DNA of 64,000 nucleotides from assembly GCA_963780395.1 (NCBI GenBank), contig CAWABY010000017.1, positions 186,001 to 250,000 on the forward strand, in the 5' to 3' direction. The DNA comes from VGBV01 sp963780395 (GTDB lineage: Bacteria; Actinomycetota; Thermoleophilia; Solirubrobacterales; 70-9). Below, in pieces: positions 32,267-45,683 of this stretch. Positions within the stretch are counted from its first letter, which is position 1, and each line of letters opens with the position of its first letter. A program made the translations under genes and the position numbers. The notes under the pieces are model-generated. The model ran no database searches, had not been told where the DNA came from, and saw nothing but the letters and a program-made list of their open reading frames with translations.

Positions 32267-32595
32267 CAGCGGCTCACCCCCGCGGTGCGCCGGGGAACGG
32301 CCGGCGGATCACCGGCGTCGGTCGCGGCGCCCGCCCGTTCGGAGCGCGTCCGGGTGTCGCGGAAGAGCGTGCGATCGGAGATGTCGTCGATGCCGCCGCG
32401 GCTGAAGGGGTTGCAGCGCAGCAGGCGCCAGCCGGCCAGCACGCTCCCGCGCACGGGACCCAGCTCGCGGATGGCCTGGCTCGCGTAGTCCGAGCAGGTG
32501 GGCTCATAGCGGCAGCGGCGGGGCAGCCCCGGTGAGATCCAGCGCTGGTAGGCGCGGATCGGGGCCAACAGCAGCGCCGGCAGCAGCCGTTTCAC
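32266..32595 (-). CDS. yidD: Membrane protein insertion efficiency factor YidD
   Basis: The 109-residue product starts with the compact YidD signature: PIRAYQRWISPGLPRRCRYE, then PTCSDYASQAIRELGPVRG and WRLLRCNPFSRGGID. The three conserved cysteines are present. About 35 extra C-terminal residues are not conserved. GTG 32595 overlaps the rnpA stop, and its own stop overlaps the yidC ATG (TGATG), so the three are coupled. Confidence 0.93.
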   Translation of the reverse strand: MKRLLPALLLAPIRAYQRWISPGLPRRCRYEPTCSDYASQAIRELGPVRGSVLAGWRLLRCNPFSRGGIDDISDRTLFRDTRTRSERAGAATDAGDPPAVPRRTAGVSR

Positions 32596-32603
32596 GACAA
32601 ACG
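32588..32603. promoter_or_regulatory. Weak parS-like palindrome at the yidD/rnpA junction
   Basis: The 16-mer CGTTTCACGACAAACG matches 12 of 16 positions of the canonical ParB site TGTTTCACGTGAAACA. It is close to the origin, where parS sites cluster, but lies inside coding sequence and the match is imperfect. Confidence 0.25.
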
Positions 32604-32981
32604 CTCCTGGCCGTCGCCGCGCACGAGCTCGGCCAGGGACTCGAGCACGCCGGCGGCGCCTTCGCGCTCGACGAGGCCCTCGACGCCTGGGCGGGCGACG
32701 ATCACGTAGTCATGCGCCGCCGGCAGCTCGCCCGCCAGCTTCCAGAAGGACTCGCGGATCGCGCGCTTCACCTTGTTCCTCTGCACGGCGCCGCCGATCT
32801 TGCGGCCGACCGAGACCCCGAGGCGCGCCTCGCCCGAGGCCTGCTCCTCGCCGCGGGCGAACGAGTAGAAGACGAGGAACCGGTTGCCGCGCGAGTCGCC
32901 GTCCCGGTAGACCCGATCGAAGTCCCCGCTCCGGGACAGGCGGCGTCGTGGACGTGCATCGCGGCGACCCTGCTCAGTCAA
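32592..32981 (-). CDS. rnpA: Ribonuclease P protein component
   Basis: The 129-residue basic protein has LSRSGDFDRVYRDG at the N-terminus, the RNR-type motif GRKIGGAVQRNKVKRAIRES, and a C-terminus ending in an acidic stretch. It binds the catalytic RNase P RNA for tRNA 5' processing. The likely start is TTG 32981, two bases after the rpmH stop; no ATG or GTG lies nearby in frame. Confidence 0.9.
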   Translation of the reverse strand: MTEQGRRDARPRRRLSRSGDFDRVYRDGDSRGNRFLVFYSFARGEEQASGEARLGVSVGRKIGGAVQRNKVKRAIRESFWKLAGELPAAHDYVIVARPGVEGLVEREGAAGVLESLAELVRGDGQERLS

Positions 32982-32983
32982 TG

Positions 32984-33118
32984 TCAGGGGGTGAGGCGCT
33001 TGCGGCCCTTCTGCCGCCGGCGCCTGAGGATCGCCCGTCCCGAGCGGGTCCTGCTGCGGGCCCGAAAGCCGTGGGTCCGGGCGCGCTTCCGCTTCTTTGG
33101 CTGGTAGGTCCGCTTCAT
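32984..33118 (-). CDS. rpmH: 50S ribosomal protein L34
   Basis: The 44-residue, strongly basic protein reads MKRTYQPKKRKRARTHGFRA and continues with the standard RSRTRSGRAILRRRRQKGRK pattern of L34. It is the usual divergent neighbour of dnaA and the first gene of the rpmH-rnpA-yidD-yidC-khpB-rsmG-parA-parB set. Confidence 0.97.
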   Translation of the reverse strand: MKRTYQPKKRKRARTHGFRARSRTRSGRAILRRRRQKGRKRLTP

Positions 33119-33291
33119 TCGATTCGTCCCGCTCCGCGACTGGCTGAACGGCTCGGCAGTATAGGGCGGGAGCGCCCCCGGTTTTCCCCGCGATTTGCAT
33201 CGAGCGGCTGCGCCTCCCCTCGGAATCGGCTCGAGCCGCGAGTAGCATCGCCAGCCGCCGCACACCCCGGTACGGCGGACTCGGAGTTGAC

Positions 33292-33300
33292 GGAGAGGAG
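33292..33300 (+). promoter_or_regulatory. Ribosome binding site that sets the dnaA start
   Basis: GGAGAGGAG ends six bases before GTT at 33307, exactly where the DnaA reading frame should begin. No ATG, GTG, TTG or CTG is in frame here. The next canonical in-frame start, GTG 33451, would remove most of domain I. Confidence 0.6.
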
Positions 33301-33306
33301 AGCACG

Positions 33307-34692
33307 GTTCAGGAGCGGGCGAACGAGTCGGTCGGCGACGACCTCGAATCGACCTGGCGCAGCGTCCAGGACGAGCTCCGATCCTCGGTCAACGAGTCCG
33401 CCTACGGCCTCTGGTTCGCGCCCCTCCGGCCCGTTTCGGCCAGGGGACCTGTGCTCTACCTGTCCGGCCCCCAGCACGTGCGCCGCTGGGTGGAGCGACG
33501 CTATCCGGAGCTGATTCGCGCGGCGCTGACCAAGTCCGGCTCACCCTTCAGGGAGGCGATCCTGGTCACACCCGACGCCGGACCGGCCGAAGCGGGCAGC
33601 CAGCGGACCGTCGCCCCGGGCGAGCCCTCGCGTCCCGCCACGCTCAACCCCGCCTACACCTTCGAGCGCTTCGTGATCGGCGACGGCAATCGCCTCGCGC
33701 ACGCCGCCGCGCTGGCCGTGGCCGAGTCCCCCGGACAGGCGTACAACCCGCTCTTCCTGCACGGGCCGCCCGGGCTCGGCAAGACGCACCTGCTGGGCGC
33801 GATCGGCAACTACCTGCACGTTCACAGCCCCGACCAGGTGGTCCACTACACGACGGCCGAGTCGTTCACGAACGAGTTCGTGGCGGCCGTCCACGGCACC
33901 GGCATTGACGCCTTCAAGCGACGCTACCGCCACGCCGACGTGCTGCTGATCGACGACGTCCAGTTCCTCGAGGGCAAGGCCAGAACCTCCGACGAGCTCT
34001 TCCACACCTTCAACGCCCTGCACGAGTCCGGCGCCCAGCTCGTGTTCACCGCGGATCGCTTGCCGAGCGAGCTCTCGGAGCTGGCGGAGCGCCTGCGCCA
34101 GCGCTTTGAGTGGGGCCTGACCGCCCCCGTCGGCGCGCCGGACCTGTCGATGCGGCTGATCTTCCTCGCCAACCTGGTCCGCGAGCGCGGCGACGAGGTC
34201 GCGCCCGAGGCCCTGCGCGCGATCGCCTCGAGGGCGATCTCGAACCTGCGCATGCTCGAGGGCGCCCTCACCCGCGTGATCGCGCTGTCCTCGCTGACGT
34301 CCTCAGCGATCACCCCCGAGGCGGTCGATCGGGCGCTGCACGGCCCCACTGCCGCCGTCTCCGACCAACGCCCCAGGGTCGACGTCGAGCGCATCCAAAA
34401 CGCGGTCGCCGACCAGCTCGGCGTCTCCCGCGAGGCGCTGCTCTCCCCGAACCGCACCGCCCCCGTCGCCAGGGCCCGCCAAATCGCGATGTACCTGAGC
34501 CGGCAGCTGACGGACCTCTCGCTGCCCGCCATCGCCCGCGCCTTCAAGCGTCGCGACCACACGACCGTCCTGCACGCGGTGCGACGGGTCGAGTCGCGCC
34601 GAACCGAGGACCCGCACCTGAACCGCGTGCTCGAGCAGCTCACCGCCGAGCTGATCGCGCCCTCGATCGAATCGCCCCGGGCCGCCCCGTGA
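33307..34692 (+). CDS. dnaA: Chromosomal replication initiator DnaA
   Basis: The AAA+ initiator has domain I (LESTWRSVQDELRSSVNESA, LWFAPLRPV, LYLSGPQHVRRWVERRY), Walker A HGPPGLGKTHLL, Walker B LLIDDVQFLEGK, and the domain IV DNA-reading signature RRDHTTVLHAVRRV. Domain II is short. Using the putative GTT start at 33307 the product is about 461 residues. A canonical start exists only at GTG 33451, inside domain I, which would be abnormal for DnaA. Either a non-standard start or a base error at the first codon is likely. Confidence 0.93.
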   Translation, partial: VQERANESVGDDLESTWRSVQDELRSSVNESAYGLWFAPLRPVSARGPVLYLSGPQHVRRWVERRYPELIRAALTKSGSPFREAILVTPDAGPAEAGSQRTVAPGEPSRPATLNPAYTFERFVIGDGNRLAHAAALAVAESPGQAYNPLFLHGPPGLGKTHLLGAIGNYLHVHSPDQVVHYTTAESFTNEFVAAVHGTGIDAFKRRYRHADVLLIDDVQFLEGKARTSDELFHTFNALHESGAQLVFTADRLPSELSELAERLRQRFEWGLTAPVGAPDLSMRLIFLANLVRERGDEVAPEALRAIASRAISNLRMLEGALTRVIALSSLTSSAITPEAVDRALHGPTAAVSDQRPRVDVERIQNAVADQLGVSREALLSPNRTAPVARARQIAMYLSRQLTDLSLPAIARAFKRRDHTTVLHAVRRVESRRTEDPHLNRVLEQLTAELIAPSIESPRAAP

Positions 34693-34751
34693 GGATCGTT
34701 CGTGACCGAGCGGTCCTGACCGGGCCGCCTGAAAGAATCAGCCGCGAACGG

Positions 34752-34777
34752 CCATCCACATATCCACCGTGTCCACA
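34752..34777. other. Cluster of three degenerate DnaA boxes (probable oriC element)
   Basis: CCATCCACA (34752-34760), ATATCCACC (34760-34768) and GTGTCCACA (34769-34777) each match seven of nine positions of TTATCCACA, all in the same orientation and spaced 8-9 bases. They lie in the 121-base dnaA-dnaN gap, a usual site of oriC, followed by a short AT-rich stretch (CTTATTACTC). Confidence 0.55.
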
Positions 34778-34813
34778 GCCCTTATTACTCCTAGCCCTGA
34801 ACCCATCACCTCA

Positions 34814-35917
34814 ATGAAGATCACAGCCACCCGTCAGGCCCTACTCGACGCTCTCCTCGTCGCCTCCCGCGCCGTCTCCACGCGCGCGGCGCTGCAGGCG
34901 TTGTCCGGTATCCATCTCTCCTCCAACGGCGAATCGAGGCTGCGCGCTACCGATATGGAGCTGGGGCTCGACGTCGCGCTCGAGGCCGAGGCCGAGGGGG
35001 CGGGCGCCGTCGTGCTTCCGGGCCGGCTCCTGGTCGAGATCGCCCGCTCGCTGCCGGATGGCTCGGTCACCCTCGAGCTTCGCGAGCAGGAGCGCGATGT
35101 CGAGATCAGCGCCGGCTCTTCGCGCTTCCACCTGCGCACCATCCCCGCCGATGACTTTCCCCGCTTCCCCGAGGCCGAGGGCGAGCCGATCGAGCTGCCG
35201 GCCCCGGCCCTGCATGAGACGATCGGGCGGGTCGCCCGCGCCGCTTCGCGCGACGAGGCGCGGCCGGTACTGACCGGCGTGCTGGTGACGGCCGAGGAGA
35301 AGGAGCTGACGATGGTCGCGACCGACTCCTACCGTCTCGCGGTGAAGCGGACCGAGCTCGACTCGCCGCTCTCCGAGCGCCTCGAGGCGAACATCCCAGC
35401 CCGCGCCCTGCGCGAGCTGGCGCGGCTGATCGAGGCGGCTCCCGAGGACCCGCTCCAGGTCTGGCTGACGCGCAACCAGGCGCTGTTCAAGGTCGGCTCC
35501 GTCTCCATGAGCTCCCGCCTGATCGATGGTCAGTTCCCGAACTACCGTCAGCTCCTGCCCGAGTCGTTCGAGCACGAAGTGAAGCTGCCGCGGGAGGAGC
35601 TGCTGGAGGTGACCCGCCGGGTCTCGCAGCTCGCGCAGCGCAACGCGGCGCTGCGGCTCTCCTTCTCGGAGGGCGAGCTGGTCGTGTCGGCCGAGACGCC
35701 GGACCTCGGCGACGCCCGGGAGGCGCTGCCGGCGCCGTACTCGGGCGAGCTGCTGGAGATCGGCTTCAACCCGGAGTTCGTCCGCGACGGCCTCGAGAGC
35801 ATCGATGACGACGAGGTCGTGTTGAAGCTGATCTCGTCGCTGCGGCCGGGCCTGATCGAGCCGGCCGAGGCCGACGACTTCAGCTACCTGGTGATGCCGA
35901 TTCGCCTCAACGTTTAG
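34814..35917 (+). CDS. dnaN: DNA polymerase III beta subunit (sliding clamp)
   Basis: The 367-residue clamp has three repeated domains; recognisable segments are SGIHLSSNGESRLRATDMEL, RPVLTGVLV, ATDSYRLAVKRTEL, DGQFPNYRQLLPE and the C-terminal YLVMPIRLNV. ATG 34814 (MKITATRQALLDAL) is the family start; an upstream in-frame start at 34769 would add 15 residues overlapping the DnaA boxes' downstream flank. Confidence 0.96.
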   Translation: MKITATRQALLDALLVASRAVSTRAALQALSGIHLSSNGESRLRATDMELGLDVALEAEAEGAGAVVLPGRLLVEIARSLPDGSVTLELREQERDVEISAGSSRFHLRTIPADDFPRFPEAEGEPIELPAPALHETIGRVARAASRDEARPVLTGVLVTAEEKELTMVATDSYRLAVKRTELDSPLSERLEANIPARALRELARLIEAAPEDPLQVWLTRNQALFKVGSVSMSSRLIDGQFPNYRQLLPESFEHEVKLPREELLEVTRRVSQLAQRNAALRLSFSEGELVVSAETPDLGDAREALPAPYSGELLEIGFNPEFVRDGLESIDDDEVVLKLISSLRPGLIEPAEADDFSYLVMPIRLNV

Positions 35918-35926
35918 GCGGCCGGA

Positions 35927-37066
35927 ATGCACGTCGCCGCGCTCGAGTGCCGGGGGTTCCGCAACCTGGCCGACTCGCGGGTGCCCCTGGGGGAGGGGAT
36001 CACGGTCTTCTACGGGCCCAACGGCGCCGGCAAGACGAACCTGCTCGAGGCGCTCTACTTCGGGCTGGTGGCGCGCTCGTTCCGCTCGGGCAACGATCGC
36101 GACCTGATCGCCTTCGGGGCGCCGTCGGCCCGGATCGAGCTGGAGATCGCGGGCTCCGGTGGCGAGCGGCTGCTGGCGGCGCTCGACCGCAACGGCGAAC
36201 GCCGCCATCGCCTCGACGGCCGCCCGCTGGGAGGCGCCGGTGGCCCCGAACGCCCTCTGGTGAGCGTCTTCCATCCCGACCGCATGGACCTCGTGAAGGG
36301 GCCGGCGGCGCGCCGGCGCGGACACCTGGACCGGCTGATCGCGGCGCTGTGGCCCGCCCGCGCCGATCTGCGCGGGCGCTTCGGCCGGACCCTGGCCCAG
36401 CGCAACGCCCTCGTCTCCCGGGTGCGCGCCGGATTCGCCGACGCGCGCGGCCTGGCGACCTGGGACGAGCGCCTCGCCGCCGAAGCGGTGCCGTTGATCG
36501 AGGCGCGCGCACAGGCGATCGAGGCCCTGAGCGGCCCGGTCGAGCGCGCCGCCGCCGCGCTCGGCATCCGGGGCGGGCTCGAGATCCGCTACCGGGCCCG
36601 GACCCGGGACGGCGCGACGGAGATCGCCTCCGAGCTGGCACAGCGTCGCGGCGCCGACCTCGGCCGCGCCTACACCTCCTACGGCCCGCAGCTGGACGAG
36701 GTCGAATTGCGCGTGGGCGAGCGGCCGCTGCGGCGGTTCGGCTCGCAGGGCCAGCAGCGCGCGGCGCTGCTGGCGCTGCTGTTCGGCGAGCGGGAGGCGC
36801 TGATCGGGGCCGGCCGGCCGGCCCCTCTGATGCTGCTGGACGACGTCATGAGCGAGCTCGACCCCGAGCGCCGCGAGCTGCTGGTGGCGACGCTGGCGGC
36901 GGCGGGGCAGGCCCTGATCACCGCGACCGAGGCGAGCCAGGTGCCCGCCGCCGATGGGCTGCACGCGATCGCGGTCCGCGAGGGCCGCACCGTGGCCGTC
37001 GGCCCGCCCGCGGCAGCCGCCCCCGAGCGGCCCGAGCCGGACGCCGACCGCGCGGCGGCGGCCTGA
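35927..37066 (+). CDS. recF: DNA replication and repair protein RecF
   Basis: The SMC-like ATPase of 379 residues has ECRGFRNLADSRVPL at the start, Walker A YGPNGAGKTNLLEAL at residues 29-43, signature GSQGQQRAALLALL and Walker B LMLLDDVMSELDPERR. It loads RecA at gaps. It is nine bases after dnaN. The last 30 residues are an Ala/Pro-rich extension. Confidence 0.95.
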   Translation: MHVAALECRGFRNLADSRVPLGEGITVFYGPNGAGKTNLLEALYFGLVARSFRSGNDRDLIAFGAPSARIELEIAGSGGERLLAALDRNGERRHRLDGRPLGGAGGPERPLVSVFHPDRMDLVKGPAARRRGHLDRLIAALWPARADLRGRFGRTLAQRNALVSRVRAGFADARGLATWDERLAAEAVPLIEARAQAIEALSGPVERAAAALGIRGGLEIRYRARTRDGATEIASELAQRRGADLGRAYTSYGPQLDEVELRVGERPLRRFGSQGQQRAALLALLFGEREALIGAGRPAPLMLLDDVMSELDPERRELLVATLAAAGQALITATEASQVPAADGLHAIAVREGRTVAVGPPAAAAPERPEPDADRAAAA

Positions 37067-37067
37067 G

Positions 37068-37379
37068 ATGGCGCCCGCGCGCCGCCAGCCCCGCCGGCTC
37101 GCAGCCGCCGTCCAGGCCGCCGCCGAGCCGCTCGCGCCGGCGACCCTGCTGGGCGCCGTCCAGAGCGCCTGGGCGGGCGCCGTCGGCGAGCGGGTGGCCG
37201 CCGAGGCCACCCCAGTGGCCGAGCGCGACGGGGTGGTCACGGTCGCCTGCCGCACGGCGGCGTGGGCGCAGGAGCTCGATTTGCTGGCCGGCGAGGTGAC
37301 CTCGAAACTGCGCTCCGAGCTGCCCGCGGGAGCGGATTTGCGCGCTCTGCGCTTTACCGCGACCGAGACCGGTCCTTAA
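37068..37379 (+). CDS. DciA-like protein (DUF721)
   Basis: The 103-residue product between recF and gyrB has the DUF721 pattern: LLGAVQSAWAGAVGERVAAE, then GVVTVACRTAAWAQELDLLA. Family members (DciA) load the replicative helicase in bacteria lacking DnaC. Its location in the dnaA-dnaN-recF-gyrB line is conserved in actinobacteria. ATG 37068 follows the recF stop by one base. Confidence 0.85.
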   Translation: MAPARRQPRRLAAAVQAAAEPLAPATLLGAVQSAWAGAVGERVAAEATPVAERDGVVTVACRTAAWAQELDLLAGEVTSKLRSELPAGADLRALRFTATETGP

Positions 37380-37561
37380 GTTCCATTTTATACGCGATTT
37401 GCAGGGATTTCGTGACCCTGACCAAGCGGTTCCGGAGGCGCCGACTGGTAGACTTATGTGAACCTGCTTAAGGGCCCCGATTCCCCAGATACCCGCTCGC
37501 AGCAGCCGCGCCGGAGATGAGGAGATCGGGGTTTCCCGTGAATGGACTGAAAGGAACCTGA
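37380..37561 (+). promoter_or_regulatory. Leader region upstream of gyrB
   Basis: This 182-base gap is the longest within the dnaA-gyrA run. It begins AT-rich (TTCCATTTTATACGCG) and holds a CCCCGAT/ATCGGGG inverted repeat (37475-37481 with 37525-37531). It probably contains the gyrBA promoter, but no convincing -35/-10 pair was identified. A weak parS-like word (37530-37545, 11 of 16) overlaps the repeat. Confidence 0.4.
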
Positions 37562-40126
<2,565 letters not shown>

Positions 40127-40152
40127 TCCCTGGACGGGTAGGGGAGGCCTGA

Positions 40153-43050
<2,898 letters not shown>

Positions 43051-43109
43051 TCCGGCCGCGCCTGCCGGGCGTTAGTTTCTCGGCATGCGCCCGCAGCAAC
43101 AAACCGGCT

Positions 43110-43667
43110 CTAGGTTCCGGGTAAGTAGGGCTCCCAGGCCGCAGGCGTGCGCGGCGCGGCGATGCGGATGAAGACCGTCGGTCCGGGCGGCCTTGGGCGG
43201 CTGCGGGGGTGCATGCGGATCTCGTGCGGCATCCGGTTGCCCTTGCGGCGGTTGCACGCAGCGCAGGAGGCGACGATGTTCTCCCAGACCGAATCGCCTC
43301 CGCGGCTGCGGGGGATGACGTGGTCCACCGTCAGGCCGGGCCTCGCCGTGCCGCAGTACTGGCAACGCCAGCCGTCGCGCGCCAGTACGGCCTTGCGGGT
43401 GATGCGGCGGCGGTGGATGTCGCGGGGCACGCGGACGAAGCTGACCAGCCGGATCACCTCGGGCATGTCCAGGCGCATGGTCTCGGAGCGCAGGACCCCG
43501 TCGCCGTTCTCGAGCACCTCGGCCTTCTCCTTCAGGATCAGCACCAGCGCACGCCGGACCGTGCAGACGTTGAGCGGCTCGTAGGTGGCGTTCAGGACCA
43601 GTACGCGACCACGGGCCAGCCGCCTCACCTCCCCGACTCCGTTCCCCGCGGCGGGCGCAGTGCGCAT
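43110..43667 (-). CDS. HNH endonuclease-domain protein
   Basis: The 185-residue product has an N-terminal region (RVLVLNATYEPLNVCTVRRA) of the DUF-HNH type and the HNH core CQYCGTARPGLTVDHVIPRS, WENIVASCAACNRRKGN with four zinc cysteines. Such proteins are widespread, chromosomal and of unknown role. There is no restriction or toxin neighbour. It lies 27 bases downstream of pheA. Confidence 0.85.
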   Translation of the reverse strand: MRTAPAAGNGVGEVRRLARGRVLVLNATYEPLNVCTVRRALVLILKEKAEVLENGDGVLRSETMRLDMPEVIRLVSFVRVPRDIHRRRITRKAVLARDGWRCQYCGTARPGLTVDHVIPRSRGGDSVWENIVASCAACNRRKGNRMPHEIRMHPRSRPRPPGPTVFIRIAAPRTPAAWEPYLPGT

Positions 43668-43694
43668 GTCCCGCCGGAGTCTAACCCAGGGCGA

Positions 43695-44540
43695 TTACGG
43701 GCTCGAAGAGCCGATCGGGTAGCTCCCCAGCACCCGGACCGACTCGGCGTGCCCCCGCAGCTCCTCGATCGCGCGGGAGACGGCCTCGTCCGCGACCCCT
43801 CCCTCGAGATCGATGAAGAACATGTAGCGGCCCAGGCCGCCGGGACGGGGGCGGGACTCGATCCGCGTCAGGTTCACACCCTGGTCGGAGAACGCCTGCA
43901 GCGCGTCAACCAGCGCCCCAGGCTTGTCGTCGCCGAGCTCGGAGAAGATCAGCGAGGTGCGCCAGGGACCGTCCCCCTCGGGCTCCGTCCCGCGCGGCGC
44001 GATCCAGACGAAGCGGGTGATGTTGTCGGGCTGGTCCTCGACCCCCTCGCGGAGCACGACGGCGCCGTAGCGCTCCGCGGCCGAAGCGGCGCCCAGGGCG
44101 GCCCACGGCGCCCGCTGCTCGCTGACCAGACGCACGGCCTCGGCGGTGCTGGAGGCGGCGCGAACCTCGGCCCCCGGCAGCTGCTCACGGATGAAGCGCG
44201 CGCATTGCGCCGTCCCCTGCGGATGGGAGAGCACGACCTCGATCTGGTCCAGAGGGACCTCGGCCCTGGCGATCAGGCAGTGGCTGATCGGAAAGTCGTG
44301 CTCTCCGACCAGGGCGACACCCTCGGCGTCGAAGGCGAGGGTGTCGAGGGTGGCGCGCACCGCGCCCTCGATCGAGTTCTCGAAGGGGACGAAGGCGCGA
44401 TCGGCCTCGCCGGCCTCTACCGCCGCGATCGAGGCGTAGACCGAGGGAGTCGGGCTCGGCTCCAGCTCCACGCCGGCCGCCGCATCTCGAAGGGCGTCCT
44501 CGGTGAAGGTTCCCGGGGGGCCGAGGTAGGCGACCCTCAA
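43695..44540 (-). CDS. pheA: Prephenate dehydratase
   Basis: The 281-residue product makes phenylpyruvate in phenylalanine synthesis. Catalytic signatures YLGPPGTFTEDAL, VPFENSIEGAVRAT, and ITRFVWIAP (the TRF motif) precede a C-terminal ACT domain (GALVDALQAFSDQGVNLTRIESRP) that binds phenylalanine for feedback control. Start TTG 44540 directly follows the stop of the CARDB gene. Confidence 0.94.
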   Translation of the reverse strand: MRVAYLGPPGTFTEDALRDAAAGVELEPSPTPSVYASIAAVEAGEADRAFVPFENSIEGAVRATLDTLAFDAEGVALVGEHDFPISHCLIARAEVPLDQIEVVLSHPQGTAQCARFIREQLPGAEVRAASSTAEAVRLVSEQRAPWAALGAASAAERYGAVVLREGVEDQPDNITRFVWIAPRGTEPEGDGPWRTSLIFSELGDDKPGALVDALQAFSDQGVNLTRIESRPRPGGLGRYMFFIDLEGGVADEAVSRAIEELRGHAESVRVLGSYPIGSSSP

Positions 44541-45605
44541 CTACGGCGTCCCGAAGATGACGGTGTAGGAGGACTCGTTGTTGCTGCTGTCGGCCTCGCC
44601 TGCCACCGGCTCCACCAGGACGTCGATGGTCACCTCGGAGCCGGGTTGCGGCAGCGGGTTGAGGGCCAGCCTGGCGGTGTCGGTCTCGCCGGGCCCGAGG
44701 CTCTCGATTGTGGTCTCGAGGCTGGTGCCTTCGATGGTGACGGTCACGCCGATGCTGTTCGCCTCGGATTCGCCCTGGTTCTGCACCTCCACCGCGATCT
44801 CGTTGGCGTCGTCGGGGACGGTGGTGGTCGCCTCGGGATCCAAGGTCGTGTCGCCGAGCGTGGTCTGCACCAGCCCCAGGCCCTGCAGCCCAGCGGCGGG
44901 ATCCCCGCCGCTGACCCCCGAGAACAGGGTTGCGATCTCGGTCTGGTCCAGGAACTGGGTGCCCGAGTTCTCGGGCATGAAGTTGCCCGCCGGCAGGTCC
45001 TGGCTCTCGACGCCTTCGCTGTCGAGCACGCTGGCGATCTCGGGCGAGGCGACCTGCTGCCAGAGGATGTCGCTGGCGTAGAAGGCGCCCATCGCGTTCG
45101 TGATCGTCTCGATCGCATCTGCGCGTTCGGCGTCGGCGGCCGCCTCAGTCACGCTGGTCGAGATCGAGCCGAGGCCGTCGCGACGCAGCCGCAGCGCCAG
45201 GGTGGTGGCGCTCTGAGCGTCGCGCATCTGGCCCGGGACGCTCAGGTTCTCGGCCCGGTCGAGCAGCGACTCCGAGGCCCCCCGCAGGCTCGAGACGCGG
45301 TTCTGCAACTCGATCTCCGTGCTGTCCTGAATCGCCTCGAAGAAGTCAGTGCCCCGCTGCTCGGACTCGGCCATGATCGTGCCGATGTCCTGGCTGTAGT
45401 TGCGCAGGCCGCGGTCCGAGCGCGCCTCGAGGCAGCCTCTGACGCCGACCACCAGCAGGATCAGGAAGCCCACGCCGAGGCCGACCGCGATCAGGCGGCG
45501 CACCAGGTACTGCTGCCGGCGCCGCTCCGGTCCGCCGGTCCGCCGCGGGGGGCGCTCCTGCTGCCGCGGCGCAGCCACCTGCTCTTCCTCGTCGAGGAAT
45601 GCCAC
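44541..45605 (-). CDS. Membrane-anchored protein with C-terminal CARDB-like domain
   Basis: The 354-residue product has a basic cytoplasmic head (about 35 residues), one membrane helix (36-56, RLIAVGLGVGFLILLVVGV), about 200 residues of helical sequence, and from about 265 an Ig-like CARDB module (EIAVEVQNQGESEANSIGV, ESLGPGETDTARLAL, DSSNNESSYTVIF). The helical region may be a coiled coil. It is divergent from the kinase at 45684, with starts 78 bases apart. Function unknown; start GTG 45605 has no clear ribosome site. Confidence 0.65.
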   Translation of the reverse strand: MAFLDEEEQVAAPRQQERPPRRTGGPERRRQQYLVRRLIAVGLGVGFLILLVVGVRGCLEARSDRGLRNYSQDIGTIMAESEQRGTDFFEAIQDSTEIELQNRVSSLRGASESLLDRAENLSVPGQMRDAQSATTLALRLRRDGLGSISTSVTEAAADAERADAIETITNAMGAFYASDILWQQVASPEIASVLDSEGVESQDLPAGNFMPENSGTQFLDQTEIATLFSGVSGGDPAAGLQGLGLVQTTLGDTTLDPEATTTVPDDANEIAVEVQNQGESEANSIGVTVTIEGTSLETTIESLGPGETDTARLALNPLPQPGSEVTIDVLVEPVAGEADSSNNESSYTVIFGTP

Positions 45606-45683
45606 GGGCGGAGTATGAACACACGGCCCCCCAGAAAGCTCCGGCGGAGGAGTACGTGCCCGTGCGTGGAATCGGAAGCCGAC

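Noticed and set aside
34841..37255. 804-codon minus-strand open frame opposite dnaN and recF
   Set aside because: The composition is Gly/Arg/Gln/Leu-rich with no domain, and both plus-strand genes are unmistakable.
43110..43667. HNH protein as part of a restriction or homing element
   Set aside because: There is no methyltransferase, intron or repeat nearby; it sits in a housekeeping context behind pheA.
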